A stretch of DNA of 64,000 nucleotides from Sweltsa coloradensis (lineage: Eukaryota; Arthropoda; Insecta; Plecoptera; Chloroperlidae), in the NCBI GenBank assembly GCA_024449915.1, contig JAMZAV010000969.1, positions 1 through 64,000 on the forward strand, written 5' to 3'. The notes below the pieces were generated by a model. It was not told the origin of the DNA. It was given only the letters and a program-made list of their open reading frames with translations, and made no database searches. Below, piece by piece: positions 23,601-32,800 of this stretch. Numbering within the stretch: position 1 is the stretch's first letter; every line of letters begins with the position of its first letter. A program made the position numbers and the translations under genes.

Positions 23601-23972
23601 CTTGAGAGTACTTTCATCGTCAACCGATAAAATATGTGGTCCGAAAGGTAGTATCAAATGAACAGGCCGCACGTGGCCAATGTATGAGTGTTTTAGCTCT
23701 GTTCCACGCCTCCACGCACGTATGACATTACCACTAGCAGTAAAAATGTGAAAGGTATCCGCAGAAAGACAAGTTATTTCATCTGGATGCAAACCACTCA
23801 CACTGAGAAGAGTGAAGTGAGTACAGCCATACGTATGAAATGACTTTCCAACGCAAGTTACTATCAAGTTTTCTTTTCTAGATTGAATATAACGCACTAC
23901 GAGAGGAATGTGATTGCTAACATAACCTAGAGCTCGGTTGCCATGGAATATTTTACTGGATGCCATCTTCAT
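12386..23972 (-). CDS. WDR36: WDR36 (UTP21) gene: two coding exons, one transposon-filled intron
   Basis: WDR36/UTP21 is a WD40 protein of the U3 snoRNP/small-subunit processome needed for 18S rRNA maturation in the nucleolus. Coding exons are 23972-22149 and 13267-12386. Donor AAG|GTGAGA and acceptor TTTTAG|GTGGAT give a phase-0 join, ..LIDCFK|VDSACT.., matching the human junction region. The product is about 901 residues against about 895-951 in human, so it looks complete. The 8.9-kb intron (22148-13268) holds a non-LTR element, a Kolobok-like transposase, several foldbacks and nested DNA transposons, yet both splice sites are canonical. The neighbouring divergent gene is TMEM135. A minus-strand polyadenylation word could be the TTTATT near 11746. 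Confidence 0.93.
13321..13712. mobile_element. Foldback MITE, relative of the 36.8-38.3 kb ribozyme-bearing repeat
   Basis: The left arm 'gattgagaagggttgacagg..agcccagcctgaagggctggg..tgatgacaactgcagc' is mirrored by the right arm 'ctgcagttgtcatctgcaggtgaaaag..cccttcaggctgggc..cctgtccatccttctccaatc'. It matches the 36822-38295 repeat, but the hammerhead core is deleted: only 'gtcgtg.attaaggtaac' remains near 13460. It lies in the WDR36 intron. Confidence 0.65.
14643..16095 (-). mobile_element. 5'-truncated non-LTR retrotransposon with reverse transcriptase
   Basis: Sense is on the minus strand. The 3' end is a (TAA)n-type tail (plus-strand ATT repeat 14643-14687), typical of CR1/L2/Jockey-like elements. 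The main frame 15841-14822 (339 residues) has RT motifs GVPQGSILGPLLFNIF, CLMYADDIKLYAAV (catalytic YADD), the WKLNLNLKKC turn and the thumb region LGFVKRNF through YASIIWSP. Upstream RT residues (FEKFLHGIIFSHVKPFIP, DALYADFSKAFDSV) are readable only by changing frame between 15841 and 16095. It is truncated at about 16096, where an inverted copy of its own end begins. Confidence 0.85.
14822..15841 (-). pseudogene. Non-LTR reverse transcriptase ORF
   Basis: It holds 339 residues with RT palm motifs B (SGVPQGS), C (YADD) and D/E, then the C-terminal connection region ending FKKKCCLL. The endonuclease and RT motif A are not in this frame. DFSKAFDS (motif A) lies upstream in another frame, so the copy cannot make a complete enzyme. 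Confidence 0.8.
16033..16142. repeat. Perfect 47-bp inverted repeat at the truncated end of the RT element
   Basis: Arm 16033-16079 and arm 16096-16142 are exact reverse complements with a 16-nt loop. Arm 1 and the loop continue the retrotransposon's coding sequence; arm 2 is an inverted duplicate of it. Confidence 0.9.
16504..17709 (-). pseudogene. Kolobok-like transposase, N-terminal and first catalytic region
   Basis: This 401-residue frame carries a basic N-terminus, an acidic Asp/Glu/Thr-rich linker (about residues 110-160), then a conserved transposase-like region with CQECGLPIIQLKKYF, NHVGAVNINAAIYTCG, a helix-turn-helix-like SCTTATTFYKHVKKH, and DGHWVFGDGQYDSQGFCAKF. The Asp of GDGQYDS is a plausible first residue of the catalytic triad. 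A THAP exon lies directly upstream on the same strand. After that motif the sequence loses recognisable conservation, so the catalytic domain is truncated. THAP plus this architecture fits Kolobok, but superfamily assignment is by memory of family features. Confidence 0.6.
17765..17940 (-). pseudogene. THAP domain exon of the Kolobok-like element
   Basis: Starting at the methionine of MVVNCCVYGCKNERL, this has the THAP CxxxC start, FHRFPRSEK, and a Trp (YRQW) at the expected spacing, but it ends before the CxxH motif. A possible acceptor (ATCACTTTCAG) lies between it and the downstream transposase frame. A spliced join is plausible but would miss the second half of the zinc site unless another exon exists. 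Confidence 0.55.
18482..19412. mobile_element. Foldback element with about 430-bp inverted arms
   Basis: The left arm 18482-18935 and the right arm 18970-19412 are reverse complements with scattered mismatches and small indels. Matching blocks include TTTCTATCTAGAAAGTTAGT, GTCTAAACAGTCTGATGCAT, GAAATCCGATCAGTAGTTTT and AGAGCGTGATAAGTG. The ends are TGACGACTT and CGAGTCGTCA, so the palindrome reaches the termini. A short unique centre lies near 18940-18965. There is no coding capacity. The flanks (CAAT / AATT) do not give a clear target duplication. Confidence 0.85.
19628..20149. mobile_element. PIF/Harbinger-like MITE, TTA target duplication
   Basis: The ends GGCCCGATTCCACC / GGTGGAATCGGGCC are perfect inverted repeats flanked on both sides by TTA, the TWA-type target typical of PIF/Harbinger. 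Subterminal repeats of AAACTCGAGTTTAAA occur several times. It is inserted into family C and gives the empty site for elements nested in the 27-30 kb copies. Confidence 0.85.
20353..21752. mobile_element. hAT-like MITE with 8-bp target duplication GCAATCAT
   Basis: The left end CAGACCTGGGTAAGTTAC and the right end ..GTTACTACCCAGGTCTG are inverted repeats flanked by identical GCAATCAT at 20345-20352 and 21753-21760. Subterminal repeats of AAAGTAAT/GTTACTTT words are typical of this kind of element. It contains another insertion (20800-21379) and no coding region. Confidence 0.9.
20800..21379. mobile_element. Nested hAT-like element with 8-bp duplication CAACGGCG
   Basis: The ends CAGTGGCGTAGGAAC and GTTCCTACGCCCCTG are near-perfect inverted repeats flanked by CAACGGCG on both sides (20792-20799 and 21380-21387). 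The interior includes poly-C/poly-G tracts at 21285-21360, unusual for this AT-rich window. A related single end, CAGGGGCGTAGGAAC, lies at 24625. Confidence 0.9.
22149..23972 (-). CDS. WDR36: WDR36/UTP21 exon 1 (WD40 propellers)
   Basis: This exon of 608 codons starts at MKMASSKIFHGNRALGY; a second in-frame Met two codons later is equally possible. It covers two WD40 beta-propellers. Strong matches to animal WDR36 include TCVGKSFHTY, HPSTYLNKILLGSEQGQLQLWN, FRTDGHPI, CGNFVVIGYSSGHVDRFNMQSGIHR, GVATDGLNQLTVTGG and AFSPDSRWLITSAMDCTVRTWD. It ends at a GTGAGA donor after LIDCFK. A Lys-rich SSKKKGR patch near residue 380 resembles the basic loop in human WDR36. Confidence 0.95.
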
Positions 23973-24894
23973 GTACTAATATTTACTTTACAACCCGAGA
24001 AATCACTGTAGTTGTGTCTCTACATATCGAGACAAATATAAGTAATGCTGTCCACAAACACAAATAAGATTTCTTCAGGAACACTTTTATAAGATAAGAC
24101 CTAGAGAAAACTAAACATTCCAACACCACCACGAGGACGACAAACACGCCATGTTGGATGTATGTTTGTCGATGACATGACAGTATGACCAACCAACCAA
24201 CAGCAGCAAACATGGCAGCAAACCACTGAGCTGCAGCAAACCCTGCAAACTGCATAAAATACGCTAAACGGGAGGGAATATTTGAATGATATGACATAAG
24301 AAACACATTAGAGGCTTAGAGCATAAAGATGGCAAGATATTATGGCAAGATACGTACAAAAATGTTTCTTATATGCAAGATATGGGCTTATGTCGTGGGT
24401 ATGTCCCTCTTCTCGCAGATGATCACTATTGATTCATCAAGTCAAGGTCAAGCCTTAGAGCCTAAACTAAACACTGGGCATTATCTTCCTTTCGCGGAAA
24501 AAAATGTATACATGAAATGTATATTTTTTATAATCAATAATCATTTCATTCTAAAAAATCTTCTTAATTTCCATAACAATTGTTTAAAGTTGCTGCAAAC
24601 TAGTCCGTCCGCCCGGTGGCAAGCAGGGGCGTAGGAACTCTTTTTCGAATGTGTGCGGGAAGGATAGTAAAAATATTAGTTGACCTTTTTTTCTTCTTCT
24701 GCTATTCTTTTCTGAACGACAAGTCACAAACATACTCCATGATTTAACAGCTGTTTGAATTGTACATTCAAATAAACATTCTCATAATTTAACCACAGTG
24801 ATTTAACATTCTGAATGTTTTGTACTCAATTTTTGGTGCTAAACATAAGACATGCATATCGTATTTTGTTTCGGTTCAATTGATTTTTATTTGA
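23973..24894. promoter_or_regulatory. WDR36 5' flank, between divergent genes
   Basis: This region upstream of the WDR36 start must include its promoter and 5' UTR. I see no clear TATA box or other defined element. A possible end of a hAT-like element (CAGGGGCGTAGGAAC) is at 24625. Confidence 0.3.
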
Positions 24895-25632
24895 CTAGGA
24901 AGCTTCGCAAACGCTATTTCAGGCGCGTTGTTGCAAGAGCGCAATTGGTGCATTGAGCTGCCATATGCTATGCAGATTTTCTGTTGTTCTGTGAAAAAAT
25001 CAATACTAAGTCGAAGACATTTTTTTAAAACAAAATAAATCGAAATTTTTAAAAAAATGTGAAAAAATCGTAAAATTGCGATTTTCATGAGAAATAATTG
25101 TTCGATTTCGCTCAAATTTCACACCAATATATTTATTCATAAAATAAGGTTCTGTGAAAAAACAATACAATCGGATAAAGCATAGGTGTTATAAGTCTAA
25201 GAAATTTTTTAAAATCGAAAAAAATCGTAAAATTGCGATTTTCACAAGAAATAATATTTCGATTGTGCTCAAATTTCACATGAATAATATGAATTCATAA
25301 AATTAAGGTTCTGTCAAAAAATAATTATAATCGGATGAAGCATGTTGGTGTTATAAGTCGAAGAATTTTTTTATAAATCGAAAAAAATCGTAAAGTTGCG
25401 ATTTTCAAGAGAAATAATATTTCGATTACGCTCACAAACGTGGCAGTTCTAAGTTCAGAGATTTCGAAGGCCTCCAGAAAATGTCATCGCAATTGGAGTA
25501 TCGGTTTAGCCGGAACCGTGTTAAAAGACACAAAAATACAAACAGAAAAAAAGAAAAAAAAAACATTCCGGATTTTTTTCTCCAGTGTAGTGAAATGGAA
25601 TCTTCGCTTCGCTCGCTACGCTCATTATCCAA
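24895..25632 (-). mobile_element. Family A HINE element, copy A5, with three core repeats
   Basis: It opens with the inverted 3' terminus CTAGGAAGCTTCGCAAACGC and ends CGCTACGCTCATTATCCAA. The core has three tandem units of about 165 bp, each with GGTTCTGTgAAAAAA, CGGAT.AAGCAT and GTAAA.TTGCGATTTTCA. The GGTTTAGCCGGAA and CACTCCAGTGTAGTG-side blocks are intact. Confidence 0.7.
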
Positions 25633-25847
25633 ATTGTTCACGATAGGCGTACAGAACAAACGGCTTCTCCGATTTTGATTTCGTTTTCAGACAAATCTTT
25701 GACGTTTTATATAAACTTGAAACTAGCGAAGAAAATTTTCTTCAAAAACCACTATTACTTTACTAGGTTTCCTCATGTTTAACCTTGGTTTTATAGTAGG
25801 AAACTATGACGCTGTTATGTTAGTACTTTAGACAGAAATTAAAAAAG

Positions 25848-25919
25848 TGACTACACCGGGGATCGAACCCGGGACCTTGGCTTTCCGGGCCATGCTCTTA
25901 CCAACTGAGCTATGCAGCC
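25848..25919 (-). tRNA. tRNA-like SINE head (probably not a functional tRNA)
   Basis: On the minus strand a cloverleaf can be drawn. The acceptor GGCTGCA pairs with TGTAGTC (two G-T pairs), the D-stem is GCTC/GAGC, the anticodon stem TGGC/GCCA has a C in place of the invariant U33, and the T-stem CCGGG/CCCGG has loop TTCGATC. The abnormal loop and the attached repeat body (25780-25847, found again at 11.6 kb) indicate a SINE promoter head. The nominal anticodon would be GGA, but the long variable arm expected for tRNA-Ser is absent. Confidence 0.5.
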
Positions 25920-25933
25920 ACCAATTTGCGCAA

Positions 25934-26253
25934 TTGCGCTCAAATTTCACACGAATATATGAATTCATAAAATTAAGGTTCTGTGAAAAAATCATTACAA
26001 TCGGATAAAGCATGTAGGTGTTATAAGTCGAAGAACTTTTTTTTAAATGAAAAAAATCGTAAAATTGCGATTTTCATGAGAAATAATTTTTCGATTGCGC
26101 TCAAAAATGGCAGTTTTAAGTTCAGAGATTTCGAAGGCCTCCAGAAAATCGGTTTCGCCGGAATCGTGTTAACAGACACAAAAATACAAAAAAACATTCC
26201 GGATTTTTTTCTTTGGTGTAGTAGAATGAAAAATCTTTGCTACGCTCATCCAA
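25934..26253 (-). mobile_element. Family A HINE element, copy A6 (3' truncated)
   Basis: It has one core unit (GGTTCTGTGAAAAAATCATTAC, CATGAGAAATAATTTTTCG), the GGCAGTTTTAAGTTCAGAG block and the terminal CTACGCTCATCCAA. The hairpin end is replaced by the SINE at 25.78-25.92 kb. Confidence 0.6.
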
Positions 26254-26679
26254 TTGTATATAATCTGAACTTTTTCCATACCATACACATTTTAACACCT
26301 GTACAATTAAAAAAAGCATTTAAAAAAGAGGGCCTTGGCCAAGGCCCGAGCGACCAAAACTGCTCAGTTTGAATCGCGCCAAAAGTTTGCTTTTAAGTTT
26401 GCTTTGTTGGTATTGGCATTGCCACCACTTCTTTTTGACGGCTGGTCTGGTGGCAATAACAAGAAGCTTCGATGTAAATATGTCACAAAGCACAAGATGA
26501 GGTGACGAAATTGCTTGGAAAGACGAGATAATATCTGTGATAATTATTTTGTTATCGTTTATAATTAATTACACAAATTAAGTTAGTGCAGGCTCTTGAA
26601 CATTGCCCAGGCCTACCGTATACCTAGCCTAGGCTGTAGGGCCTGTGTTGATAAGGTGATAACCTTTTTCGGCATAGAA

Positions 26680-26826
26680 ATGGCGGTTTTTAGTAAAATT
26701 CCTACAATTCCAACGACTTGCATTGAATATGTCCATCCATGGACTAATTCATGTTCATCTGCAACTACATTTCTTGCTCTTTGTGCAGTTCAAGATTCTT
26801 TTAGAATTTACGTAACTGTCTACATG
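26680..26826 (+). CDS. TMEM135: TMEM135 exon 1
   Basis: Starts ATG GCG GTT (MAVFSKIP) and encodes 49 residues ending RIYVTVYM before the donor GTATGT. It corresponds to the human N-terminus, with the conserved W of HPWTNSC and the ALEESLKIYAPLYL-like end. It ends in phase 0. Confidence 0.85.
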
Positions 26827-29800
26827 GTATGTATATAATGTTTCTCCAACTAGGCTAGGGCCTAGGTCCTAGGGCCCTAAGGCTTTGGGTTTATAAGGCC
26901 TAGGGCCTAGGGCTAGGCCTAGGCTAGCCCCTATCGTGTTAACAAACACAGAAAAAATGGGAAAAAAGCATCCCGGATTTTTTTCTCCAGTGTAGTAGAA
27001 TGGAATCTTTGCTTTGCTCATCCAATTATTATTATTATTATTGTTATTGGTAGGCTATTGTTGTTATGCTAGGCCTACCCTACTGTTGGTAGAGCCTATT
27101 ATTGCAATTGCCATGGGTGGGGGCGCCCGCAGGAATTTTGCCAAGGCAAAAGAAGTAGCAGTCGTCTAATAACTGTTTCTAGGGCCCAATTCTACCAACT
27201 GTTAAACTTGAGTTTAAATTTTTTAAACCTCGGTTAGATTGAAAATGCGTTCCACCAGAACTAAACTCGAGAGTTAAGTTACCATAAAAAGTAACTTTTA
27301 AAAGTTAGTTTTACGGCATTTGCGGCTGAAATGCTAATTTAACAGAAAATAAAAAACCTGAGGCAACAGCTTATAAAACCTATAAATTAAAAATTAAATT
27401 TTGCCCAGGGTAAAACGTTTTCACTTTCACTTTTGCCTTCAGCCATATAGTAAACTTATAACACATGAAAATCCAATCTAACACAGAACAGAACACTACA
27501 CTACACACTAGCAGACTGCAAACTAAAACAGTAACAGTGATGAGTGAAAGGGAATAAAAATATAATTAATTAATGATAAGATAACAAGAAAAAACGCAGG
27601 CTAAGAACACTGATTGGAACGCACAACACTTTATGACCATTTGACCCTAGAGGAAACACGGGCTGCAAATTTGCGATTGAAAGTTGAAAGAAAAATGTCA
27701 CCAAGTAAGCAATCTTGCTGCCGCACGTGATGCTAGGATAACCGTTATGGAATTGGAATGCCACAAATATGCACATGCCAACCACAATACCTAGGCCGTG
27801 TGGGCGGGGGTGGGGGGGAGAGGGTTGCCATCCCAACCGGAACGGCTGATGCGAGAATTTCTCCTCGGAAACGAGGCTTTGACAAGAATTCCTCTTATAA
27901 AAACATTTCATTATTGGAAAACCGGATTCGAGACATATCCTCATGAATGCAATGGTCATTTCTATGAAGTACAGGCTGCAAAACAAAAGTAACTTTCAAC
28001 TTAACGTTTTTTGAAAGTTACTGAAAATAAATATCAGTTACTTTAAAAGTTACCGATTTTGAAAAATAACGCATTACCCTAAAAGTTACTAAAAAAATAA
28101 CGCGTTACTTTCGTTAAGTTACTCCCCAACTCTGCTAAACTCGAGTTTAAAATAAACCCTACCTGGGGTGCGGTTTAGGCCCGTTTTCCACCAAATGGAT
28201 GCTAAACTCAAGTTTAACTAAGCTCCGCTTATCTTTAAACTTCAGTTTAAACCATGACCCATTCCACCACATTTTATTCACCTCCGTTTAGCTACGCGGA
28301 GTTTATTTTGTAAGGATGTCTGTGATTGGTTCTTCAAAAATCACGTGATTTTGTCTCCACGGTCAGCTGTTGAACAAGACAGTGACGACACACTGACAAC
28401 ATAACCTATGAAAAATGAAAATACGTTCGCGTGGTACTAACTACTCGGAGAGTGAGAAAATCTTGCTCTTACAGGTTGTTGAACAGTATAAACAAGTATA
28501 AAGACGTAATAGAAAATAATAAAACCGATTCCACATCGTCACATCATCAAAATCACAGCTTGTTATATGTGGAATCGAATATCGTACTGGCGGTGAGTCC
28601 AGTTTAAGTTGTTAAACCGCACCCCAGGTAGGGTTTAGTTTAAGCTCGGTTTAAACTCGAGTTTAGTTCTGGTGGAACGCGTTTTCAAGCTAACCGAGGT
28701 TTAACAAAATTAAACTCGAGTTTAAGACTTGGTGGAATGCCCGCCTAAGACTTGGTGGAATCGGGCCTTAAGCGTTAAACTCGAGTTTAAATCCATTGGG
28801 TGGAATCGGGCCTTTAACCAAGCATCTTCTTTTACTTTCCACGATGTGGAATCGGTTTTATTATTTTCTATTACGTCTTTATACTGTTCAACAACCTTGT
28901 AACAGCAAGATTTTCTCATTCTCGGAGTAGTTAGTTCCACGCGAACGTATATTTTCATTTTTTTATTGGTTATGTTGTCAGTGTCTTGTTCAACAGCTGA
29001 CCTTGTAGACAAAATCATGTGATTTTTGAAGAACCATCCTTACAAAATAAACTCCGCTTAGCTAACTGGAGGTGAATAAAATGGAACTTCTTCGGTTGGT
29101 ATGGACCAGTTTTTTAACACTGTTTTTCTTCAATAAAACCAACGAAAAACATCCAAAATGAATAATATTTTATAAATAGTGATTTATATTATTAAAAAAT
29201 ACACGTACTTGTTTCATTTCATTCTGTGTTATTAATAATTGTAAGCTATAAGTAGCGAGGAGTGACACGGCCTAGGCCTACGAGGAGTGAACTGGGCATT
29301 TGTCATCGTACAAATGAAAATAGCCAACATTGGAGATAGTACCAACCTTTTTCACTAAAATACTCCACCTACAAAACCTTTAACGTCGCTATTTTAAATA
29401 TAGGGTAAAGGACTTTCAACGGAAAAGTACTTTCGTTCAAAATAGCGACGTTTAAAGGTTTTGAAGTTTTTTTTGTTACTATAACACCAAAAACGTTATG
29501 ATTCTATTTTGGATTGTTTTATGTTATTGTGAGGTTACTTGCAGTGAGTAGAACATTCTCATCACGGTCTGGCCTAAAATGGCGCCCAAAAACAGTGAAA
29601 TATGCGAGTGATTAGTAAGAGACATAAACCTATATAATTGTATATTTTGTGAGTGATTAGTGTTAATAAATTGTTAATAATGAGTTATTCTTTATTTATT
29701 TATTTGTGTTTCATTGTTTTTGATGGAAAAAAACAATGTTAAAAAACTGGTCCATACCAACCAAAGAAGTTCCAATAAAATGTGGTGGAATGGGTCATGG

Positions 29801-32800
29801 TTTAAACTTGAGTTTAAAGATAAGCTTAGCTTAGTTAAACTCGAGTTTAAATCCATTTGGTGGAATCGGGCCTAATTGAATTAGTTGTCAATGGGTATTT
29901 TTATATTGTGTGACACATTGGTCACTTGTGCGCTTAAATTCACCATTATCGCGATGTTTACAAGTTCTTTATAGTTGACAGTAGGTCCATCGCTCCTACT
30001 ACTGTCTCCGAGCCCGATTGCTCAGATGTTACTGAATGGAATAGTTTTCTACGAAAACAGTCTTTTGTTATATAGTGTTCGTCGACAGAGTCTGTGCCTC
30101 AAGGATACGAATCCTCCCCAAACATGCGTGTCATTCCACCAGCACCAAGCTCGCCGGCTGAGGCACAATTTAGGTTCACGGAAGCTCTGCTGCGCAGCGA
30201 TACTGTCCACGCGTAGATGGCAAAAGTGTTTTTATTTTTCTATAATTACGTCGATTGAACAATCGCCATGGAAACAATTGCATTACCTGAGGAATCTCTT
30301 AAGGTAACTTACTTGCATAGTGTTTCTTAGCTTAGCATAATAAAAAAATGTTGAAGCCACGAATAAAAAACCTTTCGCAACGCAACGCATTGCCAAAGTT
30401 TTTGGGTCAAACGATACTTAAATATTCGTTTTATAAAAAATCATCCCTCATTAAATCGATAGAGCTTTAAATTCTGAAGGTCATACATACGGTAATGGAT
30501 CTGTGTTTTTGGGTGCCCCGTAAAAAAATAGCAACCGTAGCATTTGTTGTGGTTGAAGAAAGTGTGACACACAGCCTTAAAATAAATAATTATATGTTAA
30601 GACTCAGATTCAGGAGGTCACAACTCACAAGTTTGGCCTAAATCCAGTCACCTCACCTGTAATAGTAATCTATGTAGGCCTACCGGAGGCTATTTCTATT
30701 TTCTGCTAATATGTTAACTGCCTTCATATGTCAACATTTTTTTCTCTACATCCAATTCTTTTACACTTAGCCCTAATTTCTCTTTTATTTTATTTATTTT
30801 TTATTTTAGATTGTCTTAGGCCTAGATGTATTATTTATTTACTATTTCAGACTCTTCGAAGTAGGCCTACTTTAGCTCATATCTGTACTAGGCCCTATAC
30901 GGTATATGATCAAGCTGAAATAAAGAATTATTATTATTAGTATCGCAACTGAAAGTTTTCCAAGCTTTCCTTCAGTCGTTTTAAGGTGAATGCTGGGATT
31001 GAGTCCTTTTAAACAGCCCTCGAACATTCCCGACACAATTACATGACCCTTACACCCTAATAATCTAGTTAGTCAACTGATGTGGGTCACACCAGGTAAT
31101 TAAAACTAATGTGGCACCCTCACCCAGCGTACCCTACAGCAGGCATCCTTGAAAAAAAAAATAGCCTGGTTAAAACAGGTAAAACTAAATTCTTATTTTA
31201 TATACTCGGGTTCCGATGTTTCTCTTATCTCTAGCAATAGATTTATGCAGCAGCCGTGGTTTGGTGAATAAGATTTGTTTTTTACACTGCCCACAAGCAG
31301 AAGGCCTTTGAAATGTCAAGTAGGCCTACCCAGTAGGCTACCTACTTTATTTCAATTGAATTTATTAGCATCCATTTGTTTAGTAGGCAGGCTTAGCCTA
31401 CATTGTTAAAAAAGATCACAACCACAAACATGGGATTAGCCTAGTTGTTACTTTTTTGGCTTTCCTTAAAGACACAGGCCTACACTAGCTTGTTTGTTCC
31501 AGTTGGCTATGCTGATGCGAGGGAGGATTCCAACAAGGAAAGACATCAGGCTCACATTGTTGGGCATTGCACAATCTACTGCATTTCTGACTTGTCATGC
31601 TGGTAGCTTTTCAATGTTTACCTGCTTAATGAGGTAGGCCCCTAGGTCCTAACCAAATTGGTTGTTTTTAATTTTTATAATGTATCGCAATGACAAAATA
31701 TTTATCACATGCGTTCAATGCGCTTTGGATATAATGACTTCGTTCTAAATACATGCCAAGTCTGGCCATAGAGATATGCCTAAATCTAGGCCTTACGTAC
31801 GATACTCGGACTATAGATGGAATTCAATCCAGAAATGAAAAATCCATCTCAGCAGGGTATCGAACCTGAATGTATTCTGCAATCTACTCGGATATTTACA
31901 GTGCACCAACAATCCAGAAGTTATCAAGTTAACCGCCTCGGTAGCTTAGGGGTAAAGCATTTAACCACAACCCGGGTGCAATATCTGTCTGAGTTGGATT
32001 TTGTAATTTATGGTTTGATTTCCATATAATTAATTAAACCTACAAAAGTGTTTCCCAATCAACGAAATTGACAAATAGTAGCCTACTGTAGACTTAATAT
32101 TTAGGCCTACCTGTAGGTTCCTATCCTGTATACATGTGTAGCCTATGGTATTTTTATGAGGTAGGGCCTAACTTCTTAAAGTAATATTGGTCTTGTATCT
32201 TTTGCAGGAAAGTTCTGGGGAACTTCAATGTGCTAACAGTTTCTTTTCTACCAGCATTTATATCCAGTTATTTCTCAATATTGGTTGAACGACCTTCAAG
32301 ACGGGGCATGTTGTCCCTTTACGTGACTAATGTGGTAGGTATGGGTAACTTTGATTTAGGCCCATAAATTTACACAAAGTCAACTTTCTTTTATGTAGCC
32401 GTGGCCTATATGGCACTTGGAAACAAAAACAGCCTTCCATGGGTCATTCCATGTCAAATCAACCGAGCCGAGCCTGAAATAAAACTTGACCATCTCAGAT
32501 TTTGATGACACTTGGCAAATCTACTCATACTAACAGTAACATGTAGATTGATCGTGGAAAATTTTGTATTCCTGACGCGCTTAGTTTTTGAGTAGCGCCC
32601 CGCTCAAAAACTCAAATTTGGCGACGCCGTGCGGCATACCTGAATTGGTAAGTTTTAAACCGTTGGACGTAAAAGGCATTTTTTTTAAAAATTAAAGAGT
32701 ATTTTAGTGGCAATTTAATTTATATGTATTACAGTATTTGAATGCATTCATTATTGTGAAACCATGTAAAAAATCTAAATTTGTTTTTAAACCTACCCTT

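Larger units (their letters stand above)
27183..29872. mobile_element. PIF/Harbinger-like element with Myb/SANT remnant, carrying three nested insertions
   Basis: The outer ends GGCCCAATTCTACC and GGTGGAATCGGGCC match the 19.6-kb MITE. Inside are an 8-bp-TSD element (27269-28134), a reversed copy of the same family (28178-28767) and another 8-bp-TSD element (29083-29773). After removing these, the order of blocks follows the 19628-20149 copy with extra internal sequence. The outer target duplication is not clear (CTA / TAA). Confidence 0.7.

Noticed and set aside
24329..24634. Host gene divergent from WDR36 (101-residue frame)
   Set aside because: The composition is intron/UTR-like, there is no recognisable family and no splice-supported extension.
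25848..25919. Functional tRNA gene
   Set aside because: A cloverleaf can be drawn, but U33 is replaced, the variable arm does not fit the nominal anticodon, and a SINE body shared with 11.6 kb is attached. I kept it as a tRNA-like SINE head.
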